From Streptomyces sp. Tue 6430 (GTDB lineage Bacteria; Actinomycetota; Actinomycetes; Streptomycetales; Streptomycetaceae): 64,000 nt of DNA. The position numbers were made by a program, and so were the translations under genes. Location of the stretch: assembly GCA_021568835.1 (NCBI GenBank), contig JAKGSH010000010.1, forward strand, positions 5,084,001 to 5,148,000, in the 5' to 3' direction. Positions 26,982 through 35,251 of this stretch are shown in pieces (position 1 is the first letter of the stretch; each line of letters starts with the position of its first letter). Below the pieces are notes generated by a model. The model did no database searches, had not been told where the DNA came from, and was given only the letters and a program-made list of their open reading frames with translations.

Positions 26982-28154
26982 TCAGAGCGGGTTCACGCGG
27001 TACATCGGGAAGTACGACCCGATCCTGCCGTTCGCGTAGTCGTCGGCCAGCTCGGGCACCCGGTCGAAGTCGTAGATCACGTCCGACCCCTTCGGCGCCA
27101 TCCAGCCCTCGGCCTCCTGGAAGTCCCGGATGCCCGGGGAGTCCTGCAGCCGCCACACGTGCGTGTTCACGTGGATGTGCCGGCTGATGCACTCGGCCCC
27201 CCGCAGGTGCGAGAGGCGCATCCCCGCCTTCCAGCCGCACGTGGTGACGACGCCCTCGCGGGCCAGGGCCCTCAGGGTGACGTCGTACAGGGGCTCGCCG
27301 ATGTTGTCCACGAAGACCGCGACCCCGTGGCCGTCGCTGAGTTCACCGACGACGTCCAGGAAGTCCCCGACCGACGTCCGGCGCAGCCGGTGCCGGTCCC
27401 GGTCCGTCCGCTCCTCCCGGGTGGGCAGCGAGAGGGCGGGGAACCGGCGGCGGTCCACCGCGGTGATGCCGTTCTCCCGCAGGAAGGCGACACGCTCGTC
27501 CGAGCCCGCCGTCATCGCCACCCGGAAGCCGGCCCGCTTGGCGAGCATCAGCTCGGCGAAGGCCACACCGCCGCCCCAGCCGAACACCAGGTGGTTCGCC
27601 GGATCGTCGTCGGCGACCTGGGACCGCCAGCACCCGTACGCCTTCTGCCAGTTGTCCCAGGCGGTGAAGTACCGTCCGTACGTGGCCCACTGGGGCAGCG
27701 AGTACGCCGTGCCGTCCGGGATCGGCAGCAGCAGCCGTGCGTCCATCTTCGACCGCTCGGTCAGCAGGCCGATGGTGTGGGGGGCGTCGTAGGCGTAGGC
27801 GAGTTCGGCGTAACCGAAGCGGTCGAGCCTGCCGAACGGCAGGAGCAGGCACAGGTCCCCCTCCCGGACCCGGACGTCCCGGCTCCCCGCGTTCACCTTG
27901 AGCACGCGCACCACGCCGAGATTGCCGAGGACCACCGCGTCCTCGCCGCGGCTGCTGCACACGTCGATCGGCGAACGGGCCAGCGCGTGGTCGACGTTGG
28001 CCTCCCAGGAGCCGAGGATCGGCTCCACCAGCGCCTCACCCTCGTCCAGCGGGCCGAAGGTGAACCGGCCGCGTCGCAGCGCGCCGCCGGGTCCGCCGTC
28101 GTGTGGGCCGGCCACCGCACCGGAGTGCAGGACCCAGGCCTCTGGTGAGTAGAT
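26982..28154 (-). CDS. Zinc-independent MDR-superfamily reductase (possible ATC start)
   Basis: The protein is about 390 residues. It has the medium-chain dehydrogenase/reductase plan, with an N-terminal GroES-like part, a nucleotide-binding Gly-rich turn (VFGWGGGVAFAELMLAKRAG) and a late VFVDNIGEPLYDVTLRAL segment. Zinc ligands of alcohol dehydrogenases are not seen, so an enoyl or quinone reductase activity is more likely. A perfect AGGAGG (28160-28165) is followed after five bases by ATC, in frame with YSPEAWVLHSG. No ATG, GTG or TTG is well placed; the next is a GTG at 28115. It is the last gene of the E1-lipoyl-ACP-KAS III operon and may reduce the acyl chain made there. Confidence 0.72.
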   Translation of the reverse strand: MYSPEAWVLHSGAVAGPHDGGPGGALRRGRFTFGPLDEGEALVEPILGSWEANVDHALARSPIDVCSSRGEDAVVLGNLGVVRVLKVNAGSRDVRVREGDLCLLLPFGRLDRFGYAELAYAYDAPHTIGLLTERSKMDARLLLPIPDGTAYSLPQWATYGRYFTAWDNWQKAYGCWRSQVADDDPANHLVFGWGGGVAFAELMLAKRAGFRVAMTAGSDERVAFLRENGITAVDRRRFPALSLPTREERTDRDRHRLRRTSVGDFLDVVGELSDGHGVAVFVDNIGEPLYDVTLRALAREGVVTTCGWKAGMRLSHLRGAECISRHIHVNTHVWRLQDSPGIRDFQEAEGWMAPKGSDVIYDFDRVPELADDYANGRIGSYFPMYRVNPL

Positions 28155-28206
28155 GACAACCTCCTGTGATCGAGTGTGTTCCCGGGTTCCCGGTTTCCCG
28201 GCGCGG

Positions 28207-29145
28207 TCAGGGGGCCGTGACGGCCGGCACCCGGTAGTCCACCGAGACACCGCCCCACGCCTCGCCGGCGCCGTAGGCCACGGCCCCGAGCCGGCCCGCG
28301 GCGGGGAGGGAACCGGCGTCCAGTTCCTCGGCGAACGCCAGCGGGATCGAGGCGGACGACGTGTTGCCGGAGTTCTCGATCCGGTTCACGAAGGGCACGC
28401 CGAGATGGGCGGTGAAGCCGCGGACCTGTTCCAGGATGCGGCCGTTCGCCTGGTGGCCGACCAGGACGGTCGGTGCGGGGCCGTGGTCGAAGAGGTACTG
28501 CGCCGAGTCCGACATCCGGCGCACGGCGCGGTCGTACACCTGCATCCCGTCGAGATGGATGCCGCCGGAGTCGGTCTCCCGCATGAGCGCCTCCTGGGAC
28601 CCGTCGCAGCCGGCGACCTGGCGGAAGCCCGCGAACTCCGGGCGGTCCTCGAGCAGGACGGCCGCGGAGCCGTCGGCGAAGATGCAGGCCGTCTGCCGGT
28701 CCTCGTGGTCGACCAGCCGGGACATGGCCTCCACCGAGCACACCAGGACCGACCGCGCCTGTCCCGCGTCGCAGAGCGAGAGCCCGGTGACCAGTCCGTA
28801 GACGAAGCCGCAGCAGGCCGCGTTCATGTCGAAGGCCAGCACCGAGGGCCCCAGCCCGAGGAGTTGTGCCACCTTCTGCGCGACACCCGGCACGCGCTGC
28901 CGCACCGAGGTGCTGACGACGACCAGGGCGCCGATCGAGGAGGGGGCGGCCAGCCTGGTCACGACCGGCGCGCAGGCCTCCGCCGCCACCTCCGCCAGCG
29001 GGGTCCCCTCTGGCAGCCAGGAGCGGGCCGCGATGCCGCTGCGGCGCCGGATCCACTCGTCCGTGAGACCGATCGACGCGAAGTGGTCGTTGCCGATCGT
29101 CCGGCCCGGCTTCGCGGTGGAGACGTCGACGATGCCCGCGCTCAT
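28207..29145 (-). CDS. KAS III-like enzyme (FabH family)
   Basis: The protein is 312 residues with a thiolase fold. The catalytic Cys is in FDMNAACCGFVYG, the His in VLVGHQANGRI, and the Asn in ENSGNTSSAS, so the Cys-His-Asn triad is intact. FabH enzymes use acyl-CoA or acyl-ACP starters. Relatives in tetronate and tetrahydroisoquinoline pathways handle acyl groups on dedicated ACPs. Its ATG overlaps the ACP stop (ATGA). In this context it could move an acyl group from the lipoyl domain to the ACP or start a short chain. The intact triad keeps condensation possible. Confidence 0.88.
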   Translation of the reverse strand: MSAGIVDVSTAKPGRTIGNDHFASIGLTDEWIRRRSGIAARSWLPEGTPLAEVAAEACAPVVTRLAAPSSIGALVVVSTSVRQRVPGVAQKVAQLLGLGPSVLAFDMNAACCGFVYGLVTGLSLCDAGQARSVLVCSVEAMSRLVDHEDRQTACIFADGSAAVLLEDRPEFAGFRQVAGCDGSQEALMRETDSGGIHLDGMQVYDRAVRRMSDSAQYLFDHGPAPTVLVGHQANGRILEQVRGFTAHLGVPFVNRIENSGNTSSASIPLAFAEELDAGSLPAAGRLGAVAYGAGEAWGGVSVDYRVPAVTAP

Positions 29146-29390
29146 CCCCGGCTCGCCAGCTTCACGAAATAGGTGCTGAAGTCGTCCAGGAAGGCGAAGC
29201 CCGCGGTCTCCCTCAGGTCGCCCTTGACCTGGAGCTCGGCCTCCAGACGCTGGTGCAGCTCGACCAGGTCGAGGGAGTCGAGGTCGAGGTCGGCGACCGG
29301 CCGGGCGAGGTCGCCGGGACCCGACGACGGGTCGCGCTCGCGCAGTTTGGCCAGCATGACGTCCGCGATACGGCTTTCGATGTCGCTCAT
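29142..29390 (-). CDS. Acyl carrier protein
   Basis: The carrier protein is 82 residues. The phosphopantetheine Ser is in DLDLDSLDLVELHQRLE, with the acidic helix 2 expected for an ACP rather than an NRPS PCP. The ATG is preceded by AAGGA. It lies between the lipoyl-domain gene and the KAS III gene and is translationally coupled to the latter. It is the probable acceptor of the acyl group generated by the E1/lipoyl proteins. Confidence 0.88.
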   Translation of the reverse strand: MSDIESRIADVMLAKLRERDPSSGPGDLARPVADLDLDSLDLVELHQRLEAELQVKGDLRETAGFAFLDDFSTYFVKLASRG

Positions 29391-29439
29391 GTTCCTTCTC
29401 CGTCCAAGTGACTGGATCTGTGGGTCTCGGGACAGCCCG

Positions 29440-29688
29440 TCAGTCGACGGCCAGCCGGTACAGCGCCTCACCGGACCTGAGGATCGCGCCGGTCGTCGCG
29501 GAGTGGGCCGTGACCCGTCCGCCGCGCTCCGCCACGATCTCCGTGCTGGCCTTGTCGGTCTCGACGACCGCGATGACGTCCCCCCGCTCGACCCGGTCGC
29601 CGACACCGGCGACCCACTCGATCAGCAGGGCCTCACCGAGGCCGTGTCCGAAGGCGGGAACGCGCATGTCCACGGAGGAATCGCTCAC
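29440..29688 (-). CDS. Free-standing lipoyl domain protein (E2 lipoyl domain only)
   Basis: The protein is 82 residues and is a complete biotinyl/lipoyl hammerhead. The modified Lys is in VVETDKASTEI, and the ends are sealed by the symmetrical RGGRVTAH and GEALYRLAVD strands. The E1-binding and catalytic acyltransferase domains of a normal E2 (HHR-x-x-DG motif) are absent from this protein and from the window, as is an E3. Its GTG overlaps the E1beta stop (GTGA). It is predicted to receive the acyl group from E1 as a thioester and hand it on to the neighbouring ACP system. Confidence 0.88.
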   Translation of the reverse strand: MSDSSVDMRVPAFGHGLGEALLIEWVAGVGDRVERGDVIAVVETDKASTEIVAERGGRVTAHSATTGAILRSGEALYRLAVD

Positions 29689-30665
29689 TTCGTCATCACC
29701 AGCACCTCGTCCTTGATCTCCTGCACACCGATCAGGTAGTCCTTCTCGGAGTCCGCCGGGGGGTAGGCGCGGCGGTCGGGCGCCAGCCGGCGGACCGGGG
29801 CCCGGAGCGCGCCGAAGCCGTGCTCGGCCACCGACGCGGCGATCTCGGCACCGATGCCGACGTCCTTGGACCCCTCGTGCACGATCAGCAGCCGCCCGGT
29901 GCGGGCGACGGACTCCAGCACCGTGTCCATGTCGAGCGGAGCCACCCAGCGCAGGTCCACCACCTCGGCGTCGACATCGGGGGCGAGCGCGTGCGCCGCC
30001 TCCAGCACCTCGTGGGTCACCGCGCCGAACGTGGCGATCGTCAGGTCCGTGCCGCGCCGCACGACCCGGGCCGCGGTCGGCGACCTCGCCGGCTCCGGGT
30101 CCCGGGCGGGCGTGCCGCGCCGCCAGTACAGGCGGATCGGCTCGTACACCACCACGGGCGAACCGAGCGTCACCGCGTACCGCAGGATCTGGTCGGCGTC
30201 CTCGCCCGTGGAGGGACACGCCACCGAGATCCCCGGGACGCGGGCGAAGAGCGCCTCGTTGGACTCGCTGTGGTGCTCGACGCCCCGCACGCCGCCGCCG
30301 GTGGGGATCCGCACCACCAGGCTCGGGCTCACCTGCCCGTTCCACCGGTCGCCGATCCGGGCCGCCTGGGTCACCAGCTGGTTCACCGCGGGATAGGTGA
30401 ACCCGTCGAACTGGATCTCGCAGACCGGCACCAGTCCGCTCATCGTCATGCCGACGGCCTGGCCGACGATGGTGGACTCGGCCAGCAGCGAGTCGCGCAC
30501 CCGGTCCGCGCCGAAGCGTTCCCGCAGACCCCGGGTCACCCGGAACACGCCTCCCAGGCGTCCGATGTCCTCGCCGAGCAGCAGCAGCTTCTCGTTCTGT
30601 TCGAGCAGCTCGGCGAGGGTCGCGTTGATCGACTCCGCCAGGGTGGCGGACCGCACGGTGCTCAT
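29685..30665 (-). CDS. 2-oxo acid dehydrogenase E1 component, beta subunit
   Basis: The protein is 326 residues. The transketolase pyrimidine-binding and C-terminal domains are clear: LLLGEDIGRLGGVFRVT with the conserved Glu, IQFDGFTYPAVNQLVTQAA, GGGVRGVEHHSES, and the C-terminal DLRWVAPLDMDTVLESV. It pairs with the alpha subunit to decarboxylate a 2-oxo acid with TPP. The ATG overlaps the E1alpha stop (TGATG), so 1:1 synthesis is expected. The subunit type resembles branched-chain and acetoin-type E1s more than the single-chain AceE of actinobacteria. Confidence 0.9.
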   Translation of the reverse strand: MSTVRSATLAESINATLAELLEQNEKLLLLGEDIGRLGGVFRVTRGLRERFGADRVRDSLLAESTIVGQAVGMTMSGLVPVCEIQFDGFTYPAVNQLVTQAARIGDRWNGQVSPSLVVRIPTGGGVRGVEHHSESNEALFARVPGISVACPSTGEDADQILRYAVTLGSPVVVYEPIRLYWRRGTPARDPEPARSPTAARVVRRGTDLTIATFGAVTHEVLEAAHALAPDVDAEVVDLRWVAPLDMDTVLESVARTGRLLIVHEGSKDVGIGAEIAASVAEHGFGALRAPVRRLAPDRRAYPPADSEKDYLIGVQEIKDEVLVMTK

Positions 30666-31576
30666 CACGCGTACTCCTTCATCAACCGCTCGCGCAGTTC
30701 GCGCACTTCGGCGTCGACGGCTTCGAACCACGCGGTGTCCACCAGGCCCAGGCCGCTCAGCCTGGCCGCGTAGGCGGTCACCGGGTCCGCGGCCCTGGCC
30801 CGCGCGATGTCGTCCTGGTCGCGGTACACCTCCTGGGCGTCGGAGGTCGAGTGACCGTGGATGCGACTCACCTGGATCTCGACGAGACGGGGCGCGCGCT
30901 TCCCGCGGACGTGGGCGGCGGCTCGGGAACAGGCCGAGAAGACGGTCTCCGGGTCCTGCCCCGGGATCCGGACGGACTCGATCCCGAAACCCCGGGCGCG
31001 CTCGGCCAGCGAGGTGCGCATCTGCTCCCCGGCCGGTTTCGAGATGGCCCAGCCGTTGTTCTGGCAGACGAACAGCACGGACGCGGACTCGACGGCGGCG
31101 AGGTTCATCGCCTCCGACATGTCGCCCTCGCTGGTGGCGCCGTCGCCCACGTACACGACGACGAAGTCCTCCCGCCCCTGCAGCCGCTGCCCGATCGAGT
31201 AGCCGACGCCGTGCAGCGTCTGCGCGGCCAGGACCAGGGTGTAGGGGAAGAAGCGCAGCCGGCGCGGGTCCCATCCGCAGAACGTGCGGCCGGCCCACTG
31301 CGCGACCAGTTCCTCCGGCGCCACACCCCGCAGCAGGGCGACCGCGTGCTCGCGGTAACTGGGAAAGACGGTCGGGGCCGGACCCACGGCGAGCGCGGAG
31401 CCCACCTGCGCGGCCTCCTGCCCCTGGCAGGACAGCCAGAGGTCGAGCGCACCCTGCTTCTGGAGCTGACGGGCCTCCTCGTCGACGCCTCTCGCCACCA
31501 GCATGTGGCGCAACAGCGACCGTCGTGTGTCGTCGTCCGGATCCGTCGCGTACTCAGGTTCTGACTTCGAGTCCAT
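30665..31576 (-). CDS. 2-oxo acid dehydrogenase E1 component, alpha subunit
   Basis: The protein is 303 residues. The TPP/Mg motif runs from VVVYVGDGATSEGDMSEAM to QNNGWAIS. The substrate-side HGHSTSDAQEVYR loop, normally phosphorylated in eukaryotic E1, is present. It is about 60-100 residues shorter than branched-chain E1alpha proteins, mainly at the N-terminus. It is the first gene of the minus-strand operon, divergent from mbtH across about 815 bp. A threonine-dehydratase-like enzyme encoded in the same cluster could provide its 2-oxo acid. Confidence 0.9.
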   Translation of the reverse strand: MDSKSEPEYATDPDDDTRRSLLRHMLVARGVDEEARQLQKQGALDLWLSCQGQEAAQVGSALAVGPAPTVFPSYREHAVALLRGVAPEELVAQWAGRTFCGWDPRRLRFFPYTLVLAAQTLHGVGYSIGQRLQGREDFVVVYVGDGATSEGDMSEAMNLAAVESASVLFVCQNNGWAISKPAGEQMRTSLAERARGFGIESVRIPGQDPETVFSACSRAAAHVRGKRAPRLVEIQVSRIHGHSTSDAQEVYRDQDDIARARAADPVTAYAARLSGLGLVDTAWFEAVDAEVRELRERLMKEYA

Positions 31577-32392
31577 TGATCACCAGTCGTGGGTTCGTCG
31601 ATGAGCTTTCTGTCGTCGTGCCGCACGGGACACCCGAGGCCTTCCGCCGGAAGGGGAGCCGCACGCCGGCGGCCGGAGGGGGGACACTGGCGGGAGGAAG
31701 GGGCCGGTGTTCACGTGCGCACGGCCGCGGACCGCCGGCCGGCGGGCGGTGCCGCCGCACGTCCGTCCGGCACGTCCGTCCGGCACGTCCGCCCGTACCC
31801 GTTCGCCGGGCGGAAAACCCGCGAGCACGGCTTCGGCCAATGCGTCGGTCACATCAGGAATTCCTTTGCCCTCGTCGTGTCGTGAGCGCGGTCGCGCAGG
31901 TCCGCAATCGACTGCGCGCTCTCGATCGCCTCGGCGGGGAGGAGACGGGCCGAGCCCGAATTCGAGCAGGCCCGGCCACGGGCCACTGTCCGGTCATCGT
32001 GGCACAGGACCCCGGTGGGGTACAGGTACGGCCGGACTGCCGGCCGGCGACAACGGCCGGTGGAACTGCCGCCCTTGTGGCGTCAGTGGCCGGGTCTTAG
32101 CGTGGCGTCATCGTTCCGGGGCGGCTGCGGACGACGGGTGTCCTGTCGACAGGACGACGCCGGACCCGTGACCGGCCCCGGTGATGGGCGATTCCGGGGG
32201 CGATGCGCAATTCCGGGTCGCCCCGTGAGGGCCGGGGGTCGACCGGGCCCCGGTGAATTGCCGTCCCGATTCGCCCCGTGACGGACAGGGGACGCTCGGT
32301 CCTCGTGTCTTTCCTTGTGTCTTTCCTTCCAAGTAATTCCGATTCATCGCAAGTCATTCCGAGTCATGTCGTGACGATTAAGGACGGTGCCC
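31577..32392. promoter_or_regulatory. Long divergent control region between the acyl-supply operon and the NRPS operon
   Basis: I see no coding sequence in these 815 bp. They contain CCTTCCGCCGGAAGG (about 31640), a CGCCGGCG core (31664-31671) of the kind reported for LmbU binding, and two to three CACGTCCGTCCGG direct repeats near 31757-31790. A perfect 16-bp palindrome lies at 32140-32155, with GCGATTCCGGG and GCAATTCCGGG repeats near 32190-32215. The last ~100 bp before mbtH is unusually AT-rich and probably holds its promoter. Confidence 0.5.
32140..32155. promoter_or_regulatory. Perfect 16-bp palindrome GTCCTGTCGACAGGAC
   Basis: This strictly symmetrical sequence lies about 240 bp upstream of mbtH and 560 bp upstream of E1alpha. 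Its short, spacer-free form is unlike a terminator hairpin and suits a dimeric repressor. No protein can be assigned. Confidence 0.45.
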
Positions 32393-32608
32393 GTGAGCAC
32401 GAACCCCTTCGACGACCAGGACGGCCGTTTCCTCGTCGTGGTCAACGACGAGGAGCAGCACTCCCTGTGGCCGGTGTTCGCCGAGGTGCCCGCGGGCTGG
32501 CGGGTGGTCTTCGGCGAGGCGGCCAGGGCCGAGTGCCTGGAGTACGTCGAGCGGAACTGGACCGACATGCGTCCGAGGAGTCTGCGGGAGGCCATGGCGG
32601 CGGACTGA
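32393..32608 (+). CDS. MbtH-like protein
   Basis: The protein is 71 residues with the full MbtH signature: NPFDDQDGRFLVVVNDEEQHSLWP, PAGWRVVFGEA and NWTDMRPRSL. MbtH proteins bind A domains and are needed for their folding or activity. I start it at the GTG at 32393, which has AGGA at correct spacing; the GTG at 32387 is too close. It leads the forward NRPS operon. It probably serves several of the A domains here, including the stand-alone one. Confidence 0.95.
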   Translation: MSTNPFDDQDGRFLVVVNDEEQHSLWPVFAEVPAGWRVVFGEAARAECLEYVERNWTDMRPRSLREAMAAD

Positions 32609-32751
32609 ACGCCGCCCGGACCCGCCGGGGGAGTGGAACACGATGTCCGTACCTCGCACGTGCCGGGAGCCCGGCGTGCAGCGGATCGCCGGCTGCTCGG
32701 TGTACGCCCGGGCGAACGCTCCGGCGCGCGGATGAACGGGGGGAGCGTCCT

Positions 32752-33462
32752 GTGAGAACTGCGAGCAGTCACCGAGTGCGGCCGGGGGACACCGGTGGTG
32801 AGCCCGCGCAGCGCGATGTGGCCCTGCCCCTCGTCGGCAACCAGGCGAGGATGCAGAAGTCGGGGATGACCTTCCCGCGGAACCTGTCGGAACGGTCCTG
32901 GGAGCGGATCGGGACCGGCCTGCGCGAGCTCACGAACTCCTCGGCGTGGTGGCTCGCCGACTGGCTGATCTTCGGGGAGGCCACCTACGGGTTGCGGCGC
33001 TACCGGGAGGCGATCGAGCGGACCGGGCTCGACTACCAGACCTTGCGCAACTACGCCTGGGTGGCCCGGCGGTTCGAGCACCACCGCAGGTGGGACAGCC
33101 TCAGCTTCGCCCACCACGCCGAGGTGACCCGCCTGTCGCCGCCGGAGCAGGACCACTGGCTGCGCAGGGCCGAACAGCAGATGTGGTCGCGCAACGAACT
33201 CCGCAGGGCCCTCCGCGCCGGCCTGGCCGAGCAGTGCCACCGCAGCGACGTTCCCCCGGCCGGCGGCGACGAGAGGCAGGAGGCGCCTCGGCCGGCCGGC
33301 CCGGCGGGCGCCGACGGGCGCCGGCGGAAGGTCGCCACGCTCACCATCGAACTGCCCGTCGGCCAGCTGGACCGCTACGCGGAGGTGGCCGCCGCGCACG
33401 GGCTGCCCGTCGACAAGTGGGTGGCCCAGGTTCTCGAAGCGGCCGACCGGCGCGGCGCCTAG
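32752..33462 (+). CDS. LmbU-family cluster-situated transcriptional regulator
   Basis: The protein is 236 residues. The diagnostic LmbU core is present: SAWWLADWLIFGEATYG, GLDYQTLRNYAWVARRFE, SFAHHAEVTRLSPPEQDHWL and WSRNELRRALR. LmbU activates lincomycin genes, and its family is found in many actinobacterial clusters. The GTG at 32752 follows GGGGGGAG. A C-terminal segment (KVATLTIELPVGQLDRYAEV) resembles a ribbon-helix-helix-like addition. It lies directly upstream of a five-copy 15-bp repeat, which may be its own target or that of another regulator. Confidence 0.88.
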   Translation: MRTASSHRVRPGDTGGEPAQRDVALPLVGNQARMQKSGMTFPRNLSERSWERIGTGLRELTNSSAWWLADWLIFGEATYGLRRYREAIERTGLDYQTLRNYAWVARRFEHHRRWDSLSFAHHAEVTRLSPPEQDHWLRRAEQQMWSRNELRRALRAGLAEQCHRSDVPPAGGDERQEAPRPAGPAGADGRRRKVATLTIELPVGQLDRYAEVAAAHGLPVDKWVAQVLEAADRRGA

Positions 33463-33473
33463 AGGCGTACTGC

Positions 33474-33548
33474 CTGACCGTGCACCAACCGACCGTGCAC
33501 CAACCGACCGTGCACCAACCGACCGTGCACCGCCTGACCGTGCACCGC
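33474..33548 (+). repeat. Five tandem 15-bp repeats with GTGCAC cores
   Basis: The units CTGACCGTGCACCAA, CCGACCGTGCACCAA (twice), CCGACCGTGCACCGC and CTGACCGTGCACCGC follow one another without spacers. Each holds the self-complementary GTGCAC. The array occupies most of the space between the LmbU stop and the stand-alone A-domain gene. It could be an iterated operator or a hairpin-forming element in the mRNA. Confidence 0.85.
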
Positions 33549-33630
33549 CCGGAGGCGCCGGACGGGCCGCCTTCCCCGCGGTGCGCCGACGGCTCGCCCG
33601 ACCGGACACCCGTCACATCGGAGTCAATTG

Positions 33631-35217
33631 ATGATCCTTCAGGGAAAGCGGGTCGCCCTGCCCTCGGCACCCGTCGTCCACCAGCGGTTCGAGGCGCACG
33701 CGAGGGCCACCCCCGACGCCGTCGCCGTCTTCTGCGCCGGACAGCAGGTGACGTACGCGGAACTGGACGCACGGGCCAACCGGTTCGCGCACTTCCTCCT
33801 CGCGCGCGGACACGGCCGGGGCACCAAGGTCGGCATCTGCCTGGACTACTCGATCGACATGGTCGTCGCCCTCCTCGGCACCCTGAAGGCCGGTGCGGCC
33901 TACGTGCCGTTCGACCCGTCCTACCCGGCGGCGCGACTCCGGCTGCTGCTGGGGCAGGTGCCCGGTCTCGCCCTGATCGTGGTCTCCGCGGCGACGGCCC
34001 CACTGGTCGAGGCGGCGGCCGTCGAGACCGTCGGCGTCGAGGAACTGCCCGGCCACCTCGAGGGTCTCCCGACGAGCGGTCCCGACGTCCCGGTCACCGG
34101 GGACGACGTGTGCTACGCGGTCTTCACGTCCGGGTCGACCGGTACGCCGAAGGTGACCGCGGTGCGGCACGAGGGCTGGTTCAACCTGCTGAACTGGCTG
34201 ACGCTCGAGTACGGCCTGCACTCCGGCTCCCACAACCTGGTCGTCAGCGCGTTCGGGTTCGACCTCTCCCAGCGCAGCCTGATGATGCCGCTGTTCTGCG
34301 GCGCCACCCAGCACCTGATGGCGAGCCGGAACTTCGACGCCGCGATGGCCTACCGGATGCTCGGCCGGCACGGGATACGCGTCGTGAACTGCGCCTCCAG
34401 CACGCTGTACCTGCTGGTGGACTGGGAGACCGCGCGCGGCGGCGACGCGCTCACCCGGCTCGACTACGTGCTGTTCGGCGGCGAGCCGCTGCACGTCGGA
34501 CGGATCGCGGACTGGGCGCGGCGCGAGGGGAACGACTGCACCCTCCTGCACCAGTACGGCGTGGCCGAGTGCACGGACGTCGCGACGTCGTTCGACCTCG
34601 CGGGCTACCTGCCGGGCGAGCACGACATCGCGCCCGTCGGCAGGCCGGCCCACAACACCGACATCCACATCCTCGACGCACGCATGCGCGGGGTCGGGGT
34701 GGGGGAGTCCGGGGAGATCTGCATCTCCGGGGCCGGCGTCGGCGCGGGCTACCTGGGCGACACCGGCCCCGAGTCCGGGCGGTTCACGACGGTCGAGGTC
34801 GACGGCGTACCGCGCCGGCTGTACCGCACCGGGGACCGCGGGCACGTGAACGAGGCCGGGGACCTGGTCGTCGCCGGCCGGATGGACGCGCAGGTGAAGG
34901 TGCGGGGCATGCGCATCGACCCCACCGACGTCGAACGCGCGCTCGGCAGACTGGCCGGGGTCCGGCAGGCCGCCGTCGTGGTCGGCCGCACCGGCTCCGG
35001 CGAGGCCGAGCTGATCGCCTTCGTCGTCCCGGCGGGCGACGATCTCGCCGAGAGCGACGTGCGCGCCCGCCTCCTCGAGACGCTGCCGCGGAACATGGTC
35101 CCGGCCAGGTTCCTCAACATCCCGCGGATTCCGCTGAGTCCGCACGGAAAAGCGGACCGCGCGGCGCTGGCCGAGGAATTCCGGAAGCAGTACGCCGGCC
35201 ACGGCACGACGGCATGA
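33631..35217 (+). CDS. Stand-alone NRPS adenylation domain protein
   Basis: The protein is 528 residues and activates a carboxylate as its adenylate for loading onto a carrier protein. Core motifs are AVFTSGSTGTPK (A3), RLYRTGDRGH (A7), GRMDAQVKVRGMRI (A8) and the A10 Lys in LSPHGKADR. A5 is QYGVAECT instead of the usual YGPTE. The binding-pocket read-out by eye against GrsA is D-L-R-N-L-G-Q-D-V-K. I do not recognise it, but the leading Asp fits an alpha-amino acid. The ATG follows CGGAG. A free PCP and an FAD oxidoreductase come next, so the loaded residue is probably oxidised on the PCP before joining the assembly line. Confidence 0.92.
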   Translation: MILQGKRVALPSAPVVHQRFEAHARATPDAVAVFCAGQQVTYAELDARANRFAHFLLARGHGRGTKVGICLDYSIDMVVALLGTLKAGAAYVPFDPSYPAARLRLLLGQVPGLALIVVSAATAPLVEAAAVETVGVEELPGHLEGLPTSGPDVPVTGDDVCYAVFTSGSTGTPKVTAVRHEGWFNLLNWLTLEYGLHSGSHNLVVSAFGFDLSQRSLMMPLFCGATQHLMASRNFDAAMAYRMLGRHGIRVVNCASSTLYLLVDWETARGGDALTRLDYVLFGGEPLHVGRIADWARREGNDCTLLHQYGVAECTDVATSFDLAGYLPGEHDIAPVGRPAHNTDIHILDARMRGVGVGESGEICISGAGVGAGYLGDTGPESGRFTTVEVDGVPRRLYRTGDRGHVNEAGDLVVAGRMDAQVKVRGMRIDPTDVERALGRLAGVRQAAVVVGRTGSGEAELIAFVVPAGDDLAESDVRARLLETLPRNMVPARFLNIPRIPLSPHGKADRAALAEEFRKQYAGHGTTA

Positions 35218-35251
35218 CCGACGGATCCCGAAGGCCGACGAAAGGACTGTG

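Noticed and set aside
26982..31576. Primary-metabolism branched-chain 2-oxo acid dehydrogenase locus
   Set aside because: E2 catalytic domain and E3 are missing, while ACP, KAS III and an NRPS cluster are adjacent. A dedicated biosynthetic role is more likely.
31664..31671. CGCCGGCG as an LmbU binding site
   Set aside because: An 8-bp G/C palindrome is expected often by chance in DNA of this composition, so I mention it only as part of the control region.
33474..33548. CRISPR-like array
   Set aside because: The 15-bp units are contiguous without spacers and no cas genes are near.
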